Shown: piece by piece, positions 1 to 7,393 of the stretch
Layout of the letters: each line of letters opens with the position of its first letter
Position numbering within the stretch: the first letter of the stretch is position 1
Assembly: GCA_021772875.1 (NCBI GenBank)
Contig: JAJFLD010000189.1
Location: 1-16,967, forward strand
Source: Ghiorsea sp.
GTDB lineage: Bacteria > Pseudomonadota > Zetaproteobacteria > Mariprofundales > Mariprofundaceae
Length of the DNA stretch: 16,967 nt
Direction of reading: 5' to 3'
The notes under the pieces: model-generated
Database searches by the model: none
What the model was told of the DNA's origin: nothing
Seen by the model: only the letters and a program-made list of their open reading frames with translations
Translations under genes and position numbers: made by a program

Positions 1-1671
1 AAATGTCGTCAAACCAAAAGGCTTCATCTCAACCTGACCTTTTCTGGCAAACATCAGCAATTGCTTAATCGTTTCAGCAGCTCGGAAGCTTAGTGCCTCA
101 ACATTATTAAGTTTTTTCAATACCTCTGGTAAACCAACACTTTTTTTCTTAGCGATATAGAGATTACCTGTTATACCCGCTAATATATTGTTAAAGTCGT
201 GGGCAATACCACCAACCAATGTACCTAGCGCTTCCATTTTTTGTGCTTGGTGAAGTTTCTCTTTCAACATTTCATGTGCCGTCATGTCTTGCTGAATGGT
301 AACATAATGCATTATTTTTCTATCTTCATCTAAGATAGGAGAAATTGTCATCAAAGCTGGGTATCTGCTGCCATCCTTTCGTTTATCAATAATTTCTTTT
401 TGCCAAACTTCTCCACTGGTTATGGTTTGCCAGAGATTTGTATAAAATTCTTGGCTCTGCGCATCACTGCCAAGAAGTTTGGGATGTTTACCCAACACCT
501 CTTCTGGTGCATGACCAGTGATTTTGGTAAATGAAGAGTTTACATATTCAATTGTGCCGTGATTATCGGTAATCATGATGGATTCACCCGCTTGCTCAAT
601 AGCTTGGGTAAGCTTGTGCATATCACGTGTAAATTGTTTTTCTTTATCTAACCTGTTTTTTATAGAAACCAAATAAACGATGAGCAAAGTAACAAACAAT
701 AACGAAACAAATAATATACTGGTAGGCATCCAGCTTTTTTGCATGACCAAAAATTCAGGTGCTGGCGTGAAAATGATTTCCCATTCTCTTCCCGCTATAT
801 TCAAATGTTCAATGTATTTAAGATCAGACAGCAGCAATAGCTTTTCTTTATTCACAATTTCTTTGCTCGCCACAGCCCTTAATCGCGATGAATGAAAAGC
901 TAAAAATTGTTTATCTATGGGTGCAGAAACATCAAAGATGTGAATATCTAGGCCTTTGGGCGTAATATCTTTTAAGCTTTTATCAAGAATATGATTCACT
1001 TTAAACACGGCAGAAGCAAATCCTACAAGCGTTTGACTGTTGTTTCTCATGTAAACTGGTTGAAACATAATGAAAGCAAACTGGTTTCCCGCCTCCTGAA
1101 CCAATGTAACGCGTTCTGTAGCATATTGTTTTTTACTACTACGCGCAGCGGTAATAGCAGCCAGACGAGCTTTACTCGAGGCCAAGTCAAAACCAAAGGC
1201 TATTTCATTACCCTCTAAAGGTTCTATATAATATATAGGGAAATACTCGTTCCGCTCACCTGCCCGAGTCATATGCCCTTGTTCTTTCCTTTCTGTAATT
1301 TGAAACTCTGGGAAACCTTCAGCACGTACTTCCCGTTCGAACGCTTCACGTTGAGCCCCTTCTACTCTCGGATTCCACTCTAACGCTTGCACATTGGCGT
1401 TATTAGCGTGAAGCGCCTTAGCAAAAGATGAAAATTCACCACGGTTGACATGTTCAGAAGAAGATAGAAATGCTGCTACAGCATTAAGGTTTACAAAACT
1501 GGATTCAAGCTCAACTTTTAAACGCGCTGCTCTATCTCGGCCCTCAATAAAAAATGTTTCCTCAATAGCAGCCTGTTCTCTTTGCTGTAATAATGAAAAC
1601 AGAAAAAAAGACAACGCATAACCAACAAGGGCCACTAAAATTGCAATACGGAACGAATAACTCGTTTTCAT
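1..1671 (-). CDS. CHASE-PAS sensor histidine kinase (3' end cut by window edge)
   Basis: Membrane sensor kinase. I translated 557 codons, open from the ATG at 1669-1671 to the left edge. A first membrane segment lies at about residues 8-28. An extracytoplasmic CHASE-type sensor follows at about 45-300 (LEWNPRV at 98-103 region is typical of CHASE). A second membrane segment is at about 315-336 and a PAS domain at about 350-465. The dimerisation/phosphoacceptor region follows, with GGIAHDFNNILAG and His491 as the predicted autophosphorylated residue. The HDFNN form is typical of hybrid or HWE-like/PAS-linked kinases, so a receiver domain could follow outside the window. The ATPase domain is not visible. 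The start is supported by AAGGAG at 1682-1687, 10 nt upstream. The gene is on the same strand as the rnf operon but 481 bases downstream of it, with its own likely promoter. Its ligand is unknown; CHASE domains bind small molecules. Confidence 0.88.
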   Translation of the reverse strand, partial: MKTSYSFRIAILVALVGYALSFFLFSLLQQREQAAIEETFFIEGRDRAARLKVELESSFVNLNAVAAFLSSSEHVNRGEFSSFAKALHANNANVQALEWNPRVEGAQREAFEREVRAEGFPEFQITERKEQGHMTRAGERNEYFPIYYIEPLEGNEIAFGFDLASSKARLAAITAARSSKKQYATERVTLVQEAGNQFAFIMFQPVYMRNNSQTLVGFASAVFKVNHILDKSLKDITPKGLDIHIFDVSAPIDKQFLAFHSSRLRAVASKEIVNKEKLLLLSDLKYIEHLNIAGREWEIIFTPAPEFLVMQKSWMPTSILFVSLLFVTLLIVYLVSIKNRLDKEKQFTRDMHKLTQAIEQAGESIMITDNHGTIEYVNSSFTKITGHAPEEVLGKHPKLLGSDAQSQEFYTNLWQTITSGEVWQKEIIDKRKDGSRYPALMTISPILDEDRKIMHYVTIQQDMTAHEMLKEKLHQAQKMEALGTLVGGIAHDFNNILAGITGNLYIAKKKSVGLPEVLKKLNNVEALSFRAAETIKQLLMFARKGQVEMKPFGLTTF

Positions 1672-1758
1672 CTATTCGCTACTCCTTAACCGCACTTAAG
1701 CAATACACATGAATGTGAATTCGAATTGATTAATGTCGCACAAACACAAAATAATAAG

Positions 1759-1786
1759 ATTATTCGTATTCAGTCCTATCATCCAA
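1759..1786 (-). promoter_or_regulatory. candidate sigma70 promoter of the sensor kinase gene
   Basis: Read on the minus strand, TTGGAT (1781-1786) and AATAAT (1759-1764) are separated by 16 nt, with an alternative -10 TAATCT one step further. The match is modest. It lies about 90 bases upstream of the kinase start and beyond the MITE-like repeat, so the kinase probably has its own promoter. Found by eye only. Confidence 0.3.
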
Positions 1787-1896
1787 AGTATGCATCTTAT
1801 AACAGATATTCAAGATTGAGACAAGGCTTAGCCCGCATTCATAAAGCATTTCTAGTGGTTTATAGTAATTCATAAATTGACTTACCTTTTAGCGTC

Positions 1897-1916
1897 ATTC
1901 CCTTGAAGAAGGGAAT
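1897..1916. repeat. dRS3-like 20-bp palindromic unit, left arm
   Basis: The sequence ATTCCC-N8-GGGAAT forms a perfect 6-bp stem around an 8-nt loop. This is the same shape as the dRS3 repeats described in Neisseria and the ATTCCC/GGGAAT palindromes common in many proteobacteria. It sits inside the left arm of the MITE-like element. Confidence 0.6.
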
Positions 1917-1947
1917 CCACAAATTGCAAAGCGTAATAGGTTGGTGG

Positions 1948-1967
1948 ATGCCCGCCTGCGCGAGCAT
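1948..1967. repeat. dRS3-like 20-bp palindromic unit, right arm
   Basis: The sequence ATGCCC-N8-GAGCAT has the same 6-8-6 geometry as the left unit, with one stem mismatch (GAGCAT where GGGCAT would pair). It is inverted relative to the unit at 1897-1916. The loop is GC-rich, so the hairpin should be more stable than the left one despite the mismatch. Confidence 0.5.
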
Positions 1968-2073
1968 GACGGCAAGCATATTCATGAATCACTATATATA
2001 TGCAAACTTATGCGCATAGCGTCATCATTGAACAAACGCTTCATGTGTGCTTATTAATGGAGTAAATCGCCTT

Positions 2074-2101
2074 AGGAAGAAAAAGGAAACACTAAATCCT
2101 T
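2074..2101 (-). terminator. weak candidate terminator after the rnf-ABC-trpD2 operon
   Basis: On the minus strand AAGGA, a 9-nt loop and TCCTT (2083-2101) are followed by a T-rich run TTTCTTCCT. It lies about 50 bases after the stop of the TrpD2-like gene, where an operon end is expected. The stem is only 5 bp and AT-rich, so this is a weak call. Confidence 0.25.
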
Positions 2102-2152
2102 CACTTTATTTCTGCTCATCGACTAAGCCAAAACACACTTCCATGAAACGTA

Positions 2153-3088
2153 TTACGATTGAATCGAAAGGTTGGAAATAGAGGTAAGATTTTGATTCGT
2201 TCTATCAATCGTGGCTAGTTCCCTTGCCTTCCTTTCCCCTCTCCGCATACGTTGGAAATCATCATGAATTTGCTGCACGTTTTCTACAGCTTGCCGCGGA
2301 TATATTTCATTGCCACTATCTTGATACGATACATCTTCAATGCTTTCACCAACTTGTCTTTTGACCACTTTTTGCCTATCGGCATAAAGCTCTGGTTCAC
2401 CTTCTGCGCCCATAAAGATAAGAGAAGATTTTTGTCCTAACAACACATTGGCTTCAGCCATATAATTGGCATAAGGCGTATGGAAAAAACCATTCAGCTG
2501 AGCATCACATTGCATAGGGTTTAACAACCGCGCCACCGTGTTGGCAAAAGAACGCACACCCAAACGTTCGCGTAGGTTATAAATACGAAACAAATCAGGG
2601 CAAATATCTTGTAAATCAAGATACACCATGCCATCACTTGCCAACACAGCTTTGGCTTGCGATAAACTGCTTGCTGATTGAATACCTGCTGGCTGTAACA
2701 CTTGCCATGCTGTGACCCTGTCTGCGATATGTTCAATCCCATGCACCACAATGGGAATACCTGCATCACGTGCTTCAAGGGCCGCAATCAAATAAGCATG
2801 CGCAGCACGACGTTTACCCGCATAACAAGGTAAATCAACAGCTCCTGTAGGAGCCACAATATCACCAAAATGGGGAACATGATCTCTGGCTGCTTGCACA
2901 AAACCTGCAAGCTCAGAAGATGCTTCGCCTTTCATACGTTCAGCAATTAAAAAAGCACCCAACTGCAACATATCTGCATCGGGTTGCAGCAAGCTTGAAA
3001 AGACTTCGCGCGCTTGGGGTTGGCTCAAATGATCCGAGCCATGTTTACCACGGGCAACCAACTTAATCAGTGATGCAATATCCGTCAT
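2153..3088 (-). CDS. TrpD2/YbiB-like phosphoribosyltransferase-family protein
   Basis: A 311-residue protein of the glycosyltransferase 3 / anthranilate phosphoribosyltransferase fold, in the YbiB (TrpD2) branch. The N-terminal helical region (about 1-70, with GKHGSDHLS near 14-22) and the following alpha/beta region match the family layout. The glycine-rich GTGGD loop used by true TrpD to bind PRPP is replaced by DLPCYAGKRR (85-94), which is typical of the TrpD2 group. It is therefore unlikely to make phosphoribosyl-anthranilate. E. coli YbiB has been reported to bind nucleic acid, and a similar role here is inference. The C-terminal tail (about 230-311) is charged and less conserved. It is the last gene of the long minus-strand unit, 3 nt after the second ABC ATPase, with an ATG start. 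Confidence 0.8.
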   Translation of the reverse strand: MTDIASLIKLVARGKHGSDHLSQPQAREVFSSLLQPDADMLQLGAFLIAERMKGEASSELAGFVQAARDHVPHFGDIVAPTGAVDLPCYAGKRRAAHAYLIAALEARDAGIPIVVHGIEHIADRVTAWQVLQPAGIQSASSLSQAKAVLASDGMVYLDLQDICPDLFRIYNLRERLGVRSFANTVARLLNPMQCDAQLNGFFHTPYANYMAEANVLLGQKSSLIFMGAEGEPELYADRQKVVKRQVGESIEDVSYQDSGNEIYPRQAVENVQQIHDDFQRMRRGERKARELATIDRTNQNLTSISNLSIQS

Positions 3089-3091
3089 ATT

Positions 3092-4045
3092 TTAACCTTT
3101 TGTCAGTGGATGAAGACAAGCACACCCATTGTTGAGTTGCATATCAAAACTACTACAATCCACTTGTACCACAGGACAGCGCAAAGCAAAAACACAACCT
3201 GTTTTAGCAACACCTTCATCGGCTTTGATTTCTAATGCTGATTTACGCTCATTGGGATGGTTAATCGGGCGCGCATCAAGCAAGGATTGGGTGTAAGGGT
3301 GTTGAGGCCGATGAAATACTTGGTCAACACTTCCTGACTCCACCACATGGCCTGCAAACATCACCAATACATCATCGGCAATATGTTGCACCACCGATAA
3401 ATCATGTGAAATAAACAAGTACGCCAACCCTTTTTGTTGCTGTAAATCTTTAAGTAAATTAAGAACTTGCGCTTGCACGGACACATCCAAAGCCGAGACA
3501 GGTTCATCCAATACCAAAATATCAGGCTCAACAATCAAAGCTCTGGCAATGCCAATGCGCTGCCGCTGGCCACCTGAAAACTGATGGGGGTAACGATTCA
3601 TGGCTTCTTCGCCAATACCGCAAAGTGCTAAGGTTTGTTTCACCTTTTCAGCGCGTGTAGCAGCGCTTAAATGGGGTTGATGCACCCGCAAACCCTCAGC
3701 CACAGTATCTACAATTTTCATTTTTGGATTCAATGACGCAAAAGGGTCTTGGAAAACCATTTGGATACGCTTGCGATGTTTGCGCAACTGACCACCTGAT
3801 AAGGCCATCACTGGCGTACCAGCCCAGCTTATTTCACCCAAGTCAGCATCCAGCAAACGCATAGCAAGGCGTGCTGTGGTTGATTTTCCACTTCCTGATT
3901 CACCCACGATGGCCAAGGTTTTCCCAGGCAATAAGGCAAAACTCATATCATGTACTGCCACGTTTTCGTCTCGCTTGCCGAGCAAAAAACCACCACGCTG
4001 AAAAACTTTACGTAATCCAGCTACCTGTAAGACCGGCCCTTTCAT
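3092..4045 (-). CDS. oligopeptide/dipeptide-type ABC transporter ATPase (OppF/DppF-like)
   Basis: A 317-residue cytoplasmic ATPase of the peptide/nickel importer family. Visible motifs are Walker A GESGSGKS (48-55), the Q-loop in MVFQDP (97-101), signature FSGGQ (156-160), Walker B ILVLDE (176-181) and the H-loop His214. The C-terminal oligopeptide-transporter extension carries cysteines 284, 290, 297, 308 and 310, with the Cys-X5-Cys-X6-Cys spacing common in Opp/Dpp ATPases. It would pair with the preceding ATPase as a heterodimer. Its ATG overlaps the upstream stop by 4 nt (ATGA), which indicates translational coupling. No permease (OppB/C-like) or binding protein gene is in the window, so the substrate cannot be inferred. 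Confidence 0.9.
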   Translation of the reverse strand: MKGPVLQVAGLRKVFQRGGFLLGKRDENVAVHDMSFALLPGKTLAIVGESGSGKSTTARLAMRLLDADLGEISWAGTPVMALSGGQLRKHRKRIQMVFQDPFASLNPKMKIVDTVAEGLRVHQPHLSAATRAEKVKQTLALCGIGEEAMNRYPHQFSGGQRQRIGIARALIVEPDILVLDEPVSALDVSVQAQVLNLLKDLQQQKGLAYLFISHDLSVVQHIADDVLVMFAGHVVESGSVDQVFHRPQHPYTQSLLDARPINHPNERKSALEIKADEGVAKTGCVFALRCPVVQVDCSSFDMQLNNGCACLHPLTKG

Positions 4046-5010
4046 GCTCTGACAGCCTCAACATGTATACAGCGCACCTGATGCGTGCCTTGCTGCCATG
4101 TTTCAAGAGCTACATGTTGATTACAGGCATCTGTTGCAAAGGTGCAACGTGATTTAAACCGACACCCCTGCCCCCAAGAGCCAGGTGCAGGCACCTTGCC
4201 AGGAATTACAGCCAGTCGTCCACCGTGCTTCACAGATTCTGGGCGGCAATTCATCAAAGCTTTGGTGTAGGGGTGTGCTGGAAAATCGAAAATATCCATC
4301 ACTGAACCTTGCTCGATAATTTCTCCTGCGTACATCACAGCCACTTCATCAGCCATTTCAGCCACCAGACCAAAATCATGGGTGACCAATAACATGCCCA
4401 AACCCTTGTCTTGTTGCAGTGTACGCAGCAAACCAATAATGCGCTTTTGTACCGACACATCCAAAGCCGTAGTGGGTTCATCGGCAATGATAAATTCAGG
4501 GTTACCAGCCATGGCCATGGCTATGAGTATGCGCTGCCGCATGCCACCAGACAAGGCATCTGGGTATTGTTGCAGCAAGCTCTTGCCATCTTGCAACCCC
4601 ACATCAACGAGCAATTCAAGCGCGCGTGCATGGGCTTGTTGTGGATTTAAATCAGTATGCAATTGAATCACTTCTAAAATTTGGCTACCAATCGAAAATA
4701 CTGGATTAAGCGCTGTCATCGGCTCTTGAAAAATCATGGCAATGCTACCACCACGCACTTGCCGAAGCTGTTTGTCAGGCATGGAAAAAAGGCTTTGATT
4801 ATGCAGTAAAATATCACCTTCAACTCTGCGCACACCTTGGTATTCACCTAGCCTAAGCATAGATTGTGCTGTCAGACTTTTACCGCAACCTGATTCCCCA
4901 ACCAGCGCCAACACACTGCCTTCAGTTAAACTTAAAGAGAGTTCAGAAACGGCCAAAACAGCTTGATTTGAGATGGGAATAGAAAGTGAAAGATTACGAA
5001 TTTCCAACAT
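4042..5010 (-). CDS. oligopeptide/dipeptide-type ABC transporter ATPase (OppD/DppD-like)
   Basis: A 322-residue ATPase that would energise a peptide- or nickel-type importer. It shows Walker A GESGCGKS (38-45), Q-loop Gln95 (IFQEP), signature LSGGM (153-157), Walker B IIADE (174-178) and H-loop His211. The C-terminal extension has cysteines 283, 289, 296 and 314. Related DppD proteins hold an iron-sulphur cluster with such cysteines, so a cluster is possible here but inferred. The ATG at 5008-5010 directly follows the TAG stop of rnfE with no gap, so it is co-transcribed and probably coupled to the Rnf genes. E. coli has nth after rsxE instead, so this arrangement differs. The exact subtype (Opp, Dpp, Nik) is not resolvable from the ATPase alone. 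Confidence 0.9.
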   Translation of the reverse strand: MLEIRNLSLSIPISNQAVLAVSELSLSLTEGSVLALVGESGCGKSLTAQSMLRLGEYQGVRRVEGDILLHNQSLFSMPDKQLRQVRGGSIAMIFQEPMTALNPVFSIGSQILEVIQLHTDLNPQQAHARALELLVDVGLQDGKSLLQQYPDALSGGMRQRILIAMAMAGNPEFIIADEPTTALDVSVQKRIIGLLRTLQQDKGLGMLLVTHDFGLVAEMADEVAVMYAGEIIEQGSVMDIFDFPAHPYTKALMNCRPESVKHGGRLAVIPGKVPAPGSWGQGCRFKSRCTFATDACNQHVALETWQQGTHQVRCIHVEAVRA

Positions 5011-5679
5011 CTATGATAAATCAGACACAGGGGCTAAGGTGGTAAGTGCGGCTTCTTTTCTTTGCTTCACACGCATATTGATAATATTCACCCCTGCAAG
5101 GATAAATCCAAGCGCCAGAAACGCTCCCGGCGGCAAAATAAACACCAACACATCTGGGTAATTGGCGCCAAACACATCAAAACCAAACAACTCGCCTTGA
5201 CCAAACAGCTCACGCACACCACCGAGCAGCAATAAAGCAAACATAAAGCCTAAACCCATGCCCACAGCATCAACCAGTGAATCACTCACGCTATTTTTGC
5301 TGGCAAAAGCTTCTGCCCGACCCAAAATACTACAATTCACTACAATCAACGGAATAAACAGACCCAAAATCAAATACATTTCATGCATCCAAGCATTCAT
5401 CACCAATTCTACCACTGTCACCAAAGAAGCAATAATCACAATATAAGCCGGAATACGTACTTCTGCGGGAATAACCCCACGCACCAACGAAACAATAAGA
5501 TTAGAGCCCATCAACACCAATAAAGTTGCCAACCCCATCCAAAAACCATTCTCTGCCGAGGTGGTCACACCAAGCAATGGGCACATGCCCAAAAGCTGAA
5601 CAAAGATAGCATTGTTATTCCAAAAGCCATCATTGAATATTTCTTGTTTACTCACCGTATCATCTGTTGAAGGTGCCAT
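5011..5679 (-). CDS. rnfE: Rnf electron transport complex subunit E
   Basis: A 222-residue inner-membrane subunit of the Rnf ferredoxin:NAD+ oxidoreductase, with about six hydrophobic segments. The NqrD/RnfE family motifs GMCPLLG (Cys33) and VVNCSILG (Cys116) are present. In related Nqr/Rnf structures the matching cysteines of RnfA and RnfE together hold an iron-sulphur centre inside the membrane. The C-terminus ends in a basic, Lys/Arg-containing cytoplasmic tail after the last helix (ILAGVNIINMR). The start overlaps the rnfG stop by one base (TAATG), with a strong GGAGGAG ribosome-binding site just upstream. The length is normal for the family. Confidence 0.95.
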   Translation of the reverse strand: MAPSTDDTVSKQEIFNDGFWNNNAIFVQLLGMCPLLGVTTSAENGFWMGLATLLVLMGSNLIVSLVRGVIPAEVRIPAYIVIIASLVTVVELVMNAWMHEMYLILGLFIPLIVVNCSILGRAEAFASKNSVSDSLVDAVGMGLGFMFALLLLGGVRELFGQGELFGFDVFGANYPDVLVFILPPGAFLALGFILAGVNIINMRVKQRKEAALTTLAPVSDLS

Positions 5680-6335
5680 TATTTATCTCCTCCTACGGGT
5701 TGACTACTTTGCTTTGCTAAAGATCTCTCTTTTTGTTTTTTGGCTGCTTTGAGTATTTCATCTTGATTCTGTTGATACATTTCCAAGCCCTTATGCACAG
5801 CTTTTACCACCGCACGGGGTGTAATGGTTGCGCCAGTAAACTGGTCAAAATCACCACCATCTTTTTTGACTGCCCATTTGGTTTTAGCCAACATTTTATC
5901 CACGAAACTATTTAGCCATGTTTTGTTTTTGGTGATGCCATCACCCAAACCTGGGGTTTCCTTATGATCTGTAATACGAATAGCGACCACTTCACCCGAT
6001 GTGCGCACTCCCATCAAAATGCGAATAGTTCCTGAATAACCATCTGGAGCAATTTGCTCCCAAGCATAGGCAATCACATCACCTTTTTTGTTTTTTGCAG
6101 GAAATACTCGAAGTAATTTTTTATTGGATACAGGGAATTTAAACATATCCACAAGCAAATCATTATCATGTTCGGGTAATACCTGTAGCAAACTTTGGTG
6201 CAATGCAGCACGTTGTGCAGCAGCAATAGGTGCTTTGGTTAACATATTCACCCAAGCCAACATCAACACCGCCACAAATGCGACAATAAATAATGTTAAA
6301 GCAATTTTTTGTTGCTCTTTATCAAATTTTTTCAT
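5679..6335 (-). CDS. rnfG: Rnf electron transport complex subunit G (FMN-binding)
   Basis: A 218-residue subunit with one N-terminal membrane anchor (about 11-33) and a periplasmic FMN-binding domain. It carries the covalent flavin acceptor motif FTGATITPRAVV, with Thr170 the expected residue for FMN attached by phosphoester bond, matching the position of Thr174 in E. coli RsxG. ETPGLGDG (126-133) is another family signature. The C-terminus is rich in Lys and Gln (about 185-218). The ATG overlaps the rnfD stop by 4 nt (ATGA). Flavin loading needs an ApbE-type transferase; one is encoded at 13996-15012. Confidence 0.95.
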   Translation of the reverse strand: MKKFDKEQQKIALTLFIVAFVAVLMLAWVNMLTKAPIAAAQRAALHQSLLQVLPEHDNDLLVDMFKFPVSNKKLLRVFPAKNKKGDVIAYAWEQIAPDGYSGTIRILMGVRTSGEVVAIRITDHKETPGLGDGITKNKTWLNSFVDKMLAKTKWAVKKDGGDFDQFTGATITPRAVVKAVHKGLEMYQQNQDEILKAAKKQKERSLAKQSSQPVGGDK

Positions 6336-7393
6336 GCCTTGCTGCCACGTTTATAGCCATAAACACGCGGCCTGACATAATAATCAATCAGCGGCACTGC
6401 GCAATTCATCAAAACCACAGAAAACATGGCTCCCTCAGGGTAGTTGCCAAAGGTACGAATCACCCAAGTTAACAACCCACAACCAAAACCAAACACCAGC
6501 TTACCAATGCCTGAAGATGGTGATGAAACAGGATCTGTTGCCATAAAAAACGCGCATAAAATCAAACCACCAGCCAACAGATGAAACAATGGCGGCGCAT
6601 ACAAATCCGGGTTAATCAGATTAAACAAACCCGCTATCAAAGCCACCGTTGCCAAATAGGACACAGGAATATGCCAAGAGATTGTGTGCCTTGCCATCAA
6701 CCAAATACCACCCATCAATAAGGCAAGCGCACTACCCTCACCCAAGCTACCTGCTTCGCGGCCAATAAAAGCATGCAAAGTGGAATAGTTATAATTCACC
6801 AATGCTTCACCAACAGTAACACCTTGGGTCAATTCCGTTTTCACATAGCCTAACGGACTTGCCATGCTAACAGCATCCCAAGTTTGTTGGATGGCATCTG
6901 GCCCAAACAAGAAAAATTTCAAGCTCGTTACAAAATCGTACATCTCAAGAGTGGCGCCAGCATGCATAGGGATAAGCCAAGTGGTCATCTGCAAAGGGAA
7001 TGAAATCAACAACACCACACGCGCTGCCAAGGCAGGGTTAAACGGATTAAAACCCAAGCCACCATACAGCTGCTTGCCGAGTACAATGGCAAAAATGGAG
7101 GCAAACAATGCCATCCATGCGGGTATGGCAGCAGGTAGCGTTAAAGCCAGAAGCAATCCAGTTAATGCCGCCGAACCATCCCAAACACGGTTGGTGTTTT
7201 TACCCATCCAATACAAACACATATACTCTGTAAGCAGGCAAGCCCCAATACATAAACTGAGTAGAAAAACTGCCAACCAACCATACAAATACACACTTAC
7301 CATGGCCGCTGGTAACAGTGCAATAATCACTGAATACATCGTTAACTGAATACTATTACCACCATGTTGATGGGGCGAACTTAAGAAAATCAT
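6332..7393 (-). CDS. rnfD: Rnf electron transport complex subunit D (FMN-binding membrane protein)
   Basis: A 353-residue polytopic inner-membrane subunit of the NqrB/RnfD family. Family landmarks are the N-terminal SSPH (5-8), KQLYGGLGFNPFNPA (107-121), WHIPVSYL (240-247), FFMATDPVSSP (282-292) and the C-terminal VPLIDYYVRPRVYG (333-346). The usual flavin acceptor in RnfD is a Thr (DGISQATPL in E. coli RsxD, Thr187). Here the matching segment reads DAVSMASPL, with Ser179 encoded by AGT in the acceptor position. This would still be a hydroxyl acceptor, but it departs from the common motif. Its ATG overlaps the rnfC stop by 4 nt. Confidence 0.95.
   Translation of the reverse strand: MIFLSSPHQHGGNSIQLTMYSVIIALLPAAMVSVYLYGWLAVFLLSLCIGACLLTEYMCLYWMGKNTNRVWDGSAALTGLLLALTLPAAIPAWMALFASIFAIVLGKQLYGGLGFNPFNPALAARVVLLISFPLQMTTWLIPMHAGATLEMYDFVTSLKFFLFGPDAIQQTWDAVSMASPLGYVKTELTQGVTVGEALVNYNYSTLHAFIGREAGSLGEGSALALLMGGIWLMARHTISWHIPVSYLATVALIAGLFNLINPDLYAPPLFHLLAGGLILCAFFMATDPVSSPSSGIGKLVFGFGCGLLTWVIRTFGNYPEGAMFSVVLMNCAVPLIDYYVRPRVYGYKRGSKA

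Larger units (their letters stand above)
1861..1996. repeat. MITE-like inverted-repeat element with TA ends
   Basis: This is a non-coding 136-bp element. Its two ends are inverted copies: 1861-1886 pairs with the reverse complement of 1971-1996 at 20 of 26 positions. After a 7-nt extra stretch in the left arm (1887-1893), 1894-1920 pairs with the reverse complement of 1944-1970 at 19 of 27. The centre is 1921-1943. Both ends read TATAGT inward, consistent with TA target-site use as in IS630/Tc1-mariner elements and Neisseria Correia elements, which also begin TATAGTGGATT. It carries no open frame. Because of mismatches in the arms, it looks like an old copy. The family assignment is inference; the inverted repeat itself is visible. 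Confidence 0.65.
1672..2152. other. intergenic region between TrpD2-like gene and sensor kinase
   Basis: This 481-base stretch has no convincing gene. It holds the kinase ribosome-binding site and promoter candidate (about 1682-1786), the MITE-like repeat (1861-1996), and a weak hairpin near 2083-2101. The rest (about 1997-2080) is AT-rich and shows nothing I can assign. Confidence 0.7.

Noticed and set aside
1717..1730. AATTCGAATT palindrome upstream of the sensor kinase
   Set aside because: A short AT-rich palindrome with no flanking conservation visible; not distinguishable from chance.
6864..7349. 161-codon plus-strand open frame opposite rnfD
   Set aside because: It lies wholly within the strongly conserved rnfD on the other strand, has no ribosome-binding site and no recognisable domain; it is a shadow frame.
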